From Micromonospora mirobrigensis (GTDB taxonomy: Bacteria; Actinomycetota; Actinomycetes; Mycobacteriales; Micromonosporaceae), in assembly GCF_900091555.1 (NCBI RefSeq), contig NZ_FMCX01000010.1:1-64000 (forward strand): DNA of 64,000 nt, written 5' to 3'. Both the position numbers and the translations under genes were made by a program. Every line of letters starts with the position of its first letter. Position 1 is the stretch's first letter. The notes beneath the pieces are model-generated. The model worked only from the letters and a program-made list of their open reading frames with translations. It was not told where the DNA came from and searched no databases. Shown here in pieces: positions 57,743 to 64,000 of this stretch.

Positions 57743-59497
57743 TCAGCCGGCGCAGGTGGTGGCGGGCAGGCCACTCACCGGCACCGGGGACCGGCCGGTG
57801 GGACGGGCCTTCCCGGCCAGCACGGCGGCGAGCCCGTCCATCGACGCCCGGCTGGACGAGTAGGTGGCGAGCAGCGTCGGCGACGTCGCCCCGGCCAGCA
57901 GGTACGGGGTGTCCATCGCCACCGTGACCTTCGCGTCGGCGCGCAGGTCACCGGCGCCGTCGCCGTACCCGACCAGGTGCACGACCGTGCCCCCGCTCGG
58001 CACCACCTTCACCCCGGCGGCGGTCAGCGCGCGGGTGAGCAGGGCCCGGGTGTGGTCCCGCCCGCCGGAGGAGGTGACGGTGACCGGCCCGGCGACCTTC
58101 GCCCCGCAGGTCCCTCGCAGCTGGGTGACCGCGGCGGCGGCCAGCGCGTCCGCCGCCTGCTGGTGGGCCGGCGACGCCAGCGTGCCCAGCGCCGGGGCGG
58201 GCTTGTCGGCCAGCCGGAACTTCATGGTCAGCACCCGGGTGGCCGCCTCCACCAGGCGGGCCCGGGGCAGCGAGCCGTCGCGCAGCGCGGCGAGCAGCCC
58301 GTCGTACGCCTGGGTGAGGTTCGGGGTCATCAGGATCAGGTCGTTGCCGGCCTTCAGGGCGCGGACCGCGGCCTCGCCGGGCGACCAGCGCTTCGCCGGC
58401 GCCATGTTCATCCCGTCGGTGATCACCACGCCCTTGAATCCGAGCTGGCCGCGGAGCACGTCGGTGAGCAGCTTGTGGGAGAAGGTCGCCGGGGTGCCGG
58501 GGTCGACCGCCTTGACGTCGAGGTGGGCCGACATCACCGCCATCGCCCCGGCGTCGACGCCCGCGCGGAACGGCGGGAACGCGATGCGGTCCAGCTCGGC
58601 GCGGGACTGCGGGACCACCGGGAGGTCCTTGTGCGAGTCGGCGGCGGTCAGCCCGTGCCCGGGGAAGTGCTTGACGCTGGCCGCCACGCCCGCGGACTGG
58701 AGGCCGCGGACCGCGCCGGCGACCTGGGCGCCCGAGCGCTGCGGGTCGGCGCCGAAGGAACGGGAGCCGATCACCGTGCTGCGGGTGGCCAGCACGTCGG
58801 CGACCGGCGCGAAGTCGAGGTTGATCCCCATCGCGGCCAGTTCGGAGCCGGCGGCCCGCCAGGCCGCCTCGGTCAGCTCCGGCCGGCCGGCCGCTCCGGC
58901 GGCGAGCGGGCTGGGCAGGGCGGTGACGCCGTCGGTGATCCGGGTGACCACGCCGTACTCCTGGTCGGTGCCGACCAGGAAGGGGGCGGCGCCGGCCGGC
59001 AGCCTGCCCGCGGCCGCGCGCAGCCCGGTGGTGAGCGCGTGGACCTGCCGCGGGTTGTCGACGTTGGTGGTCTCCTGGTTGCCGGAGGTCGGGTCGTCGG
59101 CGCTGAAGCCGACCAGGATCACCCCGCCCAGGCGGTACTTCGCCACCATCTCGGCGGGGGTGTCCACCCCGGCCATCGCCTGGTTGCCGGCGGCCGAGCC
59201 GGGCGAGACCTCGGTGGCCGAGCTGCCGTACGCGTAGGGCATCAGCACCTGGCCGACCAGGTCCTCGTCGGCGAGCCGGCCGACCAGCGCGGTCGCCCGC
59301 GCGGCCGGGTCGCCGGGCGACGTCGGGATCGGCGTGGGGCTGGCCGGCGCCGCGGTCGAGGGCGCCACGGTCGAGGGTGTGGCGGTCGGCTCGGCCGACC
59401 GGGGTCGCTCGGCGCCGGTGCAGCCGGAGGCGAGCAGGGCGGTCAGTGCGGCGAGCGCGACGCCGACGCGTCGCGGGGTGGTCGACACGCGGCTCAT
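57743..59497 (-). CDS. GH3 lipoprotein (NagZ-like beta-N-acetylhexosaminidase)
   Basis: The protein has 584 residues from the ATG at 59497. The lipobox LLASGC at about residue 22-26 is followed by a Pro/Thr/Ser linker. The GH3 barrel carries VGTDQEYGVVTRI, ASVKHFPGHGLTAADSHKDLP and the nucleophile Asp in VVITDGMNMAP. The His of KHFPGHG matches the NagZ acid/base loop. An extra C-terminal domain of about 150 residues is unknown. It cuts amino sugars from wall fragments at the cell surface. It is likely transcribed alone. Confidence 0.9.
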   Translation of the reverse strand: MSRVSTTPRRVGVALAALTALLASGCTGAERPRSAEPTATPSTVAPSTAAPASPTPIPTSPGDPAARATALVGRLADEDLVGQVLMPYAYGSSATEVSPGSAAGNQAMAGVDTPAEMVAKYRLGGVILVGFSADDPTSGNQETTNVDNPRQVHALTTGLRAAAGRLPAGAAPFLVGTDQEYGVVTRITDGVTALPSPLAAGAAGRPELTEAAWRAAGSELAAMGINLDFAPVADVLATRSTVIGSRSFGADPQRSGAQVAGAVRGLQSAGVAASVKHFPGHGLTAADSHKDLPVVPQSRAELDRIAFPPFRAGVDAGAMAVMSAHLDVKAVDPGTPATFSHKLLTDVLRGQLGFKGVVITDGMNMAPAKRWSPGEAAVRALKAGNDLILMTPNLTQAYDGLLAALRDGSLPRARLVEAATRVLTMKFRLADKPAPALGTLASPAHQQAADALAAAAVTQLRGTCGAKVAGPVTVTSSGGRDHTRALLTRALTAAGVKVVPSGGTVVHLVGYGDGAGDLRADAKVTVAMDTPYLLAGATSPTLLATYSSSRASMDGLAAVLAGKARPTGRSPVPVSGLPATTCAG

Positions 59498-59560
59498 CCC
59501 ACCAGCCTTCCGCGTACCGGGGCAACTCGGCCACTCCGGTGACCGCCGGAGCACCTGACT

Positions 59561-60052
59561 TCAGCCGACCCGGGTGAGCAAGGTCACCGGGGCACCGTCG
59601 CCGGCGTAGCGGTACGGCTCCAGTTCGGCGTCCCATGCGGTGCCGAGCGCCTTGTCCAGTGCGTGCGCCAGCGCCTCTGGGGCGCGGGCGGCGGCCATGA
59701 TCGCCCGCAGCCGGTCCTCGCCGAGCTGGATGTCCCCGCCCGCCCCGACGGCGGCCCGGAACAGGCCGCGCCCCGGCACGTACATGTAGCGCTCGCCGTC
59801 GGCGCCCGGGCTGGGTTCCTCGGTCACCTCGAAACGGATCATGGGCCACTGCCGGAGGGCAGCAGCCAGCTCGGCGCCCGTCCCCGGGCGACCGGTCCAC
59901 CCGCACTCGGCCCGGCGGGCGCCGGGGTCGACGGGCTGTGCCGTCCACTGCAGGTTGACCGGCGCGGCGAGGACGCGCGCGATCGCCCACTCGACGTGCG
60001 AGCACACGGCGAGCGGGGTCGAGTGGACGTATACGACGCCACGCGTTGGCAC
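59561..60052 (-). CDS. DUF3145 family protein
   Basis: The 163-residue protein starts with a GTG at 60052, with GGGAGG before it. It has the family blocks TRGVVYVHSTPLAVCSHVEWAI, APVNLQWTAQPVDPGARRAE, WPMIRFEVTEEPSPGADGERY and GEDRLRAIM. DUF3145 is restricted to actinobacteria and usually sits next to the fab operon, as in Streptomyces after fabF. Here it is about 8.4 kb away. The function is unknown, but the gene is highly conserved. Confidence 0.9.
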   Translation of the reverse strand: MPTRGVVYVHSTPLAVCSHVEWAIARVLAAPVNLQWTAQPVDPGARRAECGWTGRPGTGAELAAALRQWPMIRFEVTEEPSPGADGERYMYVPGRGLFRAAVGAGGDIQLGEDRLRAIMAAARAPEALAHALDKALGTAWDAELEPYRYAGDGAPVTLLTRVG

Positions 60053-60368
60053 GGTGACCTCCCGGAGAGCGAGGTGCGTCTTCCCCTACGACCTCGTCAC
60101 CGCGGTGGTATCCGCAACACATGATGACTCCTGTGACGGATGGTGCGCCAGAGAATCGGAAAATTCGCCGGGTGGAATGCCGGGACGGTTCACCCGGTTG
60201 AGCTGTCCGGACGGGCACGATGACCAGCCGGGTGTCGTGGTCGTGTACAGTTCAGTCGGCGGGTTGTGCCGCCGCACATCTTCGCGGGCCGAGGCTCTCG
60301 CCGGAGCGTCGCCCGCACAGCCCCCGGACGTTTCTGCGTCCTCCCGTACGTCTGCAAGGAGTACCTCC
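60053..60368. other. Divergent intergenic region
   Basis: The 316 bp lie between DUF3145 and the 109-residue protein. CCGGGTG at 60168-60174 and CACCCGG at 60191-60197 form an inverted repeat. TACAGT at 60246-60251 could be a -10 hexamer, leaving a leader of about 110 bases. AAGGAG precedes the GTG at 60369. No riboswitch class is recognised. Confidence 0.4.
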
Positions 60369-60698
60369 GTGGCGAGCAACACCTCTAAGACCGCGCGCGC
60401 GTCAGTCCGGGCCGGCCAGGCTGGCCAGGGTGGCGCCCTCAGCGTGCTGGGCGAGTTCAAGTACCTCATCCCGCTCAACGGCGGCAAGCACGCCTACGTG
60501 CGGAACCTGACCAACGGCAAGACCGCGCACCTGCGCACCGACTCCGAGGCCTTCGTCGAGGAGATCCGGGTGCTGGCCGCGGCCGGCCACGCGACCAAGA
60601 TCCGCGCCGAGATCAACAACCTCAACGCCGCCCACCCGGGCGACGGCTGGGACGCCACCGAGAAGCGCCTCGTCGAGGCCGGCGTCTTCGAGGGCTGA
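60369..60698 (+). CDS. Conserved small hypothetical protein
   Basis: The protein has 109 residues from the GTG at 60369 with AAGGAG seven bases upstream. The first 20 residues are basic and Ser/Ala rich. The rest is a compact alpha/beta pattern (LSVLGEFKYLIPLNGGKHAY, AHLRTDSEAFVEEIRVLA, GWDATEKRLVEAGVFEG). It is well behaved as a gene and ends at a clear terminator, so it is strongly expressed or tightly bounded. I do not recognise the family. Confidence 0.75.
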   Translation: MASNTSKTARASVRAGQAGQGGALSVLGEFKYLIPLNGGKHAYVRNLTNGKTAHLRTDSEAFVEEIRVLAAAGHATKIRAEINNLNAAHPGDGWDATEKRLVEAGVFEG

Positions 60699-60718
60699 GC
60701 CCTCCCCCGCGACACCAC

Positions 60719-60760
60719 GCACCGCCCGTCGGGTCTCCCCGGCGGGCGGTGCTGGCTTTT
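60719..60760 (+). terminator. Intrinsic terminator of the 109-residue protein gene
   Basis: A 10-bp stem (GCACCGCCCG at 60719-60728 with 60743-60752) and an inner CGGG/CCCG stem are followed by TGGCTTTT, a rare T-run for this genome. Confidence 0.85.
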
Positions 60761-61098
60761 GCGGCCCCCGCAGCCACCAGACCCACCGAAACTCTGGTCG
60801 CCTCCCGCCCTCCCCGAAGGCCGCGATGTGACGTGCACAAGGTGCACAGCACCCGAGAACCGACAGCTTGGCCGCGACGGAGCATGTCGGCCGCTGGCTT
60901 GGTCATCGGTGCTCGGCCCGGCCCGGCGCGGCTGGGGAAGAGCCGGCGACCCGCTCGGGCGGTCTGGGGCCGGTTGTCCGGATCGCAGACCTTGGACACT
61001 TACCGTTCACCACGAACAGAAACTGTCCAAGATCCGAAACGGCCCACGCGGGCGTACCCGAAAGATGCGCGACTGACGGCCGGCAGCCCAACCACGAC
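60761..61098. other. Gene-free region with a long-spacer palindrome
   Basis: No credible gene lies on either strand. CTTGGACA at 60991-60998 and TGTCCAAG at 61024-61031 form a perfect inverted repeat with a 25-bp centre holding GTTC/GAAC. GTGCACAAGGTGCAC lies near 60832-60846. The composition is lower in GC than the neighbours in the middle part. Confidence 0.4.
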
Positions 61099-61132
61099 GG
61101 GCTCGGGGGCGAGCCCCCGAACCCCCGAGCCC
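61099..61132 (-). terminator. Terminator of the carbonic anhydrase gene
   Basis: GGGCTCGGGGG at 61099-61109 pairs with CCCCCGAGCCC at 61122-61132. A competing inner hairpin TCGGGGGC/GCCCCCGA is also possible. A CCCCCGA-type tandem run follows to about 61150. Confidence 0.6.
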
Positions 61133-61161
61133 CCGAACGCCCGAACCTCCGCCGAAGCAGG

Positions 61162-61779
61162 TCAGTCGGCCAGGAGGGTGACCTCACCGCTGGCCAGGTC
61201 GTAGCGGGCGCCGACCACGGCCACCGTCCCGGCCGCCACCGGGGCCGCCAGCAGGGCGTCGCGGCGCAGCGCCTCGACCGTCCGCCGGACGTGCCGGCGG
61301 ATCGCCATCGGGTGCACCTGCGGGTCGTCCACGCCGACCTCGAGCACCGCCGGGGTGATCTCGTCCACCAGGTGGGCCAGCGAGCCACCGGGGCGCCGGC
61401 CGGTGCGCAGAGCGTCGACCGCCGAGGCGACCGCGCCGCACCGCTCGTGCCCGAGCACCATCACCAGCGGCACCCCGAGCTGCCCGACGACGTACTCGAT
61501 CGAGCCGCAGACCGCCCGGTCCAGCACGTGACCACCGGTGCGGATCACGCAGATCGACCCGAACGTCTGGTCGAAGATCGCCTCCAGCGGCACCCGCGAG
61601 TCGATGCAGCCGAGGACCACCGCGTACGGCTGCTGGTCGCCGGAGGCGCTGGCCGCGGCGGCGGTGACGTCGTGGCCGTGCACCGGCTGGCCGCTGACGA
61701 AGCGCCGGTTGCCGCTGAGCAGCTCGGCCAGCGCGGCGCGGGGCCTACCACCGGCCGCCGGTCCGGGTGGGGTCGGCAT
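61162..61779 (-). CDS. Beta-class carbonic anhydrase
   Basis: The 205-residue protein has the beta-CA zinc site: Cys58 and Asp60 in LGCIDSRVP, His111 and Cys114 in LGHERCGAV. It interconverts CO2 and bicarbonate, which the accD carboxylase needs. There is no signal peptide, so it is cytosolic. It is divergent from the alpha/beta hydrolase at 61928, with about 150 bp between starts. Confidence 0.94.
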   Translation of the reverse strand: MPTPPGPAAGGRPRAALAELLSGNRRFVSGQPVHGHDVTAAAASASGDQQPYAVVLGCIDSRVPLEAIFDQTFGSICVIRTGGHVLDRAVCGSIEYVVGQLGVPLVMVLGHERCGAVASAVDALRTGRRPGGSLAHLVDEITPAVLEVGVDDPQVHPMAIRRHVRRTVEALRRDALLAAPVAAGTVAVVGARYDLASGEVTLLAD

Positions 61780-61927
61780 GGGTCAAGCGTGGTCAGCGAT
61801 CCGATCCGACGCGGTACGAACGCGAATCTTCTCACCGGCACGGTTGGCGTGCTCTCATGACGGGTAGCCGGTGTTACCGCCGGGTATCCCGGTGGTGACG
61901 TTTCCGGGCGGCCCTGGGGAGGTGGCG

Positions 61928-62893
61928 ATGCCGGAACAGGTGGAGGTCCGCCTCCCGGACGACGTACGGCTGCACGTCGAGACGTCCGGCCCGGCGGACG
62001 CCGAACTCACGGTGCTGCTGCTGCACGGCTGGACGCTGGACGGGCGGGCCTGGCACCGGCAGCTCGCCGAGCTGCGCGAACGGTACGGCGACCGGGTGCG
62101 GGTGGTGACCTACGACGCCCGGGGACACGGGCGGTCCAGTTGCATGGCGCTGCGTACGGCGACCGTGGAGCAGCTCGGCGACGACCTGGCGGCGGTGCTG
62201 GACGCGGTCGCGACCGACCGGGTGGTGCTGGTCGGGCACTCGCTCGGCGGCATGACGATCATGGAGTACGCGCACCGGCACCGCGAGCACTTCGCCGCCC
62301 GGGTCGCCGGGCTGGTCTTCGTCTCGACCACCGCCGAGGGGCACACGCACACCGCGTACGGGCTGTCGCCGCGGATCACCCGGTTGATCCGGCTGGCCGA
62401 GACCACCGGGGCCGGGGTGCTGGCGCGCTGCGGCGCGTGGCGGCCACCCCGGGCCCTGCTGCGGGCGATCCGGCCGAGCATCCGCTGGGTGCTCTTCGGT
62501 GACCGCTGCGAGCCGACCGACATCCGGCTGGTCACCTCGGCGGTGGCCCGGGCCTCGCTGCGCTCGATCGGCGGGTTCCGTGCCTCGGTGGGCACCCAGC
62601 ACCGGCTGGACACGCTCGCCGAGCTGGGCCGGCTGCCGGCCGCGGCGCTGGTCGGCGACCGGGACCGGCTCACCCCGCCGCCGTGCGCCCGGTCGATCGC
62701 GGCGGCGCTGCCGACCACCGAGCTGACGGTCTGCCCGGGCGCCGGGCACATGCTGATGATGGAACGGCCCGACGAGGTCAACTCGGCCCTGCTCGGGGTG
62801 CTCGGCCAGGTGCTGGCCGCCGGGCGCTCCCGGGCCCGGCGGGCCGGAGCCCGCCGCCGTCGTGCCGGGCATGCCGTACCCTCACCCGGTTGA
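61928..62893 (+). CDS. Alpha/beta hydrolase
   Basis: The protein has 321 residues from the ATG at 61928 (GGGGAGG upstream). It has LLLHGWTLDGRAWHRQL, TYDARGHGRSS, the nucleophile GHSLGGM, an acid in LVGDRDRLTPP and the His in CPGAGHMLMM. A basic tail (RARRAGARRRRAGH) ends it. The substrate is unknown. It is 50 bp upstream of the HelD gene in the same direction. Confidence 0.87.
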   Translation: MPEQVEVRLPDDVRLHVETSGPADAELTVLLLHGWTLDGRAWHRQLAELRERYGDRVRVVTYDARGHGRSSCMALRTATVEQLGDDLAAVLDAVATDRVVLVGHSLGGMTIMEYAHRHREHFAARVAGLVFVSTTAEGHTHTAYGLSPRITRLIRLAETTGAGVLARCGAWRPPRALLRAIRPSIRWVLFGDRCEPTDIRLVTSAVARASLRSIGGFRASVGTQHRLDTLAELGRLPAAALVGDRDRLTPPPCARSIAAALPTTELTVCPGAGHMLMMERPDEVNSALLGVLGQVLAAGRSRARRAGARRRRAGHAVPSPG

Positions 62894-62943
62894 CCTGGCG
62901 CGCGGCCCCGCGCCGCCCGCGGCCGTCCGGAGGAGCAGGTACG

Positions 62944-64000
62944 TTGACCGACCAGACCACCCTGGAGCAGGAGATCGCCGTCGAGCAGCGGCATCTCGAC
63001 CGGGTGTACGCCCGCCTGGCCGAACTGCGGCGCTCCGCCGTCAGGGCCGAGCGGGACGGCTACCGGCTGGCCCGGGTGGGCAACTTCGGCGCGCTGGTCG
63101 AGCGGGACGCGATGGTCTTCCACGCCGCTCAGCGCCGGCACGTGCTGGACGCCGAGCACGAGGGGCTGGTCTTCGGCCGGCTGGACCTGCACGACCGGCG
63201 GGTGCTGCACGTCGGGCGGTTGGGCATCCGCGGTGAGGACGCCGAGACGCTGGTGGTGGACTGGCGGGCGCCGGCCGCCGCCGCGTTCTACCAGGCCACG
63301 CCGGCCGATCCGCGCGGCGTGGTGCGGCGGCGCACCATCCAGTCCTCGGGCGAGAAGGTGACCCGGATCGAGGACGACCTGCTCGACCCGGCCGCCGCCC
63401 CGCCGGAGATGGCGGTGGTGGGCGACGGCGCGCTGCTGGCCACCCTCTCCCGGGCGACCGGCCACGGGATGCGGGACATCGTGGCGACCATCCAGCGGGA
63501 GCAGGACGAGGCGATCCGCTCCCCCGGCTCGGACGTGACGATCGTCTCGGGCGGCCCGGGCACCGGCAAGACGGCGGTGGCCCTGCACCGGGCCGCGTAC
63601 CTGCTCTATTCCGACCGCAGCCGGTACGCCGGCGGCGGCATCCTGGTGGTCGGCCCGTCCACGGTCTTCGTGGAGTACATCGCCTCGGTGCTGCCCTCGC
63701 TGGGTGAGGAGACCGCCACCCTGCACTCGCTCGGCACCCTCTTTCCCGGGATGAGCGCGACCCGTACCGACCCGCCGCAGGTGGCGGCGGTGAAGGGCTC
63801 GCTGCGGATGCGGCGGGTGCTGGAGCGGGCGGCCCGGGACGCGGTGCCGGACGGCCCCGGCGAGCTGCGGCTGCTCTACCAGGGGCAGTTGCTGCGGTTG
63901 GAGCGCCGGGAGCTGGACGGCATCCGGGACCGGACGTTGTCCCGGGGGGCGCGCCGCAACGAGGTGCGCCGGGCCGCCTTCGACGCGGTGCTGGCCGCGC
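62944..64000 (+). CDS. HelD-type UvrD/Rep-like helicase, N-terminal part (runs off right edge)
   Basis: The 352 visible residues start at a TTG at 62944 preceded by GGAGGAG. An N-terminal coiled-coil (EQEIAVEQRHLDRVYARLAEL) is followed by GRLGIRGEDAETLVVDWRAP and the Walker A SGGPGTGKT at residues 202-210. This layout is that of HelD, an RNA polymerase-associated helicase-like protein that recycles stalled polymerase. Some actinomycete members (HelR) also give rifamycin tolerance and carry an RAE; none is seen upstream here. The C-terminus is outside the window. Confidence 0.88.
   Translation, partial: MTDQTTLEQEIAVEQRHLDRVYARLAELRRSAVRAERDGYRLARVGNFGALVERDAMVFHAAQRRHVLDAEHEGLVFGRLDLHDRRVLHVGRLGIRGEDAETLVVDWRAPAAAAFYQATPADPRGVVRRRTIQSSGEKVTRIEDDLLDPAAAPPEMAVVGDGALLATLSRATGHGMRDIVATIQREQDEAIRSPGSDVTIVSGGPGTGKTAVALHRAAYLLYSDRSRYAGGGILVVGPSTVFVEYIASVLPSLGEETATLHSLGTLFPGMSATRTDPPQVAAVKGSLRMRRVLERAARDAVPDGPGELRLLYQGQLLRLERRELDGIRDRTLSRGARRNEVRRAAFDAVLAA

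Noticed and set aside
60868..61860. 330-codon plus-strand frame across the gene-free region and carbonic anhydrase
   Set aside because: Most of it is antisense to the carbonic anhydrase; it has no ribosome-binding site and its composition is that of a shadow frame.
62894..62943. RAE upstream of the HelD gene
   Set aside because: The short gap contains only GC-rich palindromic runs and no CTTGC-n-GCAAG core.

Overview
The window is about 64 kb of very GC-rich, gene-dense DNA with many GTG, TTG and leaderless starts, GTGA or ATGA overlaps between neighbours, DUF3040, DUF3052, DUF3145, a mycothiol-type MDMPI protein and an aceE-fasR-fabD-fabH-acpP-fabF-accD block. This points to an actinomycete, most likely Micromonosporaceae (Micromonospora or a close relative). 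The genus assignment is inferred from the style of genes and repeats; no search was run.

Left part (1-20.7 kb). The left edge holds the start of an IS110-family transposase (minus strand) with the non-coding end where such elements encode their bridge RNA. Next is a tightly coupled minus-strand operon: DUF1800 and DUF1501 proteins, a ferric-reductase-like membrane flavoprotein, an FMN-binding membrane protein and ApbE, which looks like an extracytoplasmic flavin electron route tied to Tat-exported proteins. Then come DUF3040, a SWIM-finger/SNF2 pair, a PfkB kinase, a pyruvyl-transferase family protein, a TetR regulator facing a DHFR/RibD-like reductase across paired operators, an APH-fold kinase, a SigE-family sigma factor overlapping a propeller-type membrane protein, a hydrolase and an NCS2 purine permease.

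Accessory/resistance stretch (20.9-27.8 kb). It contains an MDMPI enzyme overlapping an APH(6)-like kinase, a VOC protein, an MFS exporter divergent from a three-domain HxlR-peroxiredoxin-SRPBCC fusion, and a Rox-type rifamycin monooxygenase preceded by a near-palindrome resembling the rifamycin-associated element. A tRNA-Val (anticodon UAC) closes the stretch.

Central metabolism (28-51 kb). ahpE, DUF3052, aceE, fasR, fabD, fabH, acpP, fabF and accD appear in the same order as the mycobacterial ahpE-aceE-fabD-accD6 region. Here the block is interrupted by a fused alpha/beta E1 dehydrogenase with MarR, YjbQ, a beta-glucosidase with an MFS partner, an unusual GluRS-like enzyme, CopC and pyrE. 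fabD carries an extra C-terminal biotinyl-like domain without the biotinyl lysine.

Right part (51-64 kb). A methyltransferase precedes a cell-envelope glycosylation group: two GT-C-like paralogues with long identical DNA blocks flanking a GT2 polyprenyl-phosphate glycosyltransferase. A GH3 lipoprotein, DUF3145, a small conserved protein, a beta-carbonic anhydrase, an alpha/beta hydrolase and the first part of a HelD-type helicase follow. A 49-bp GGGCCCC/TTAACGCC dispersed repeat occurs twice, at 20.9 and 36.0 kb.
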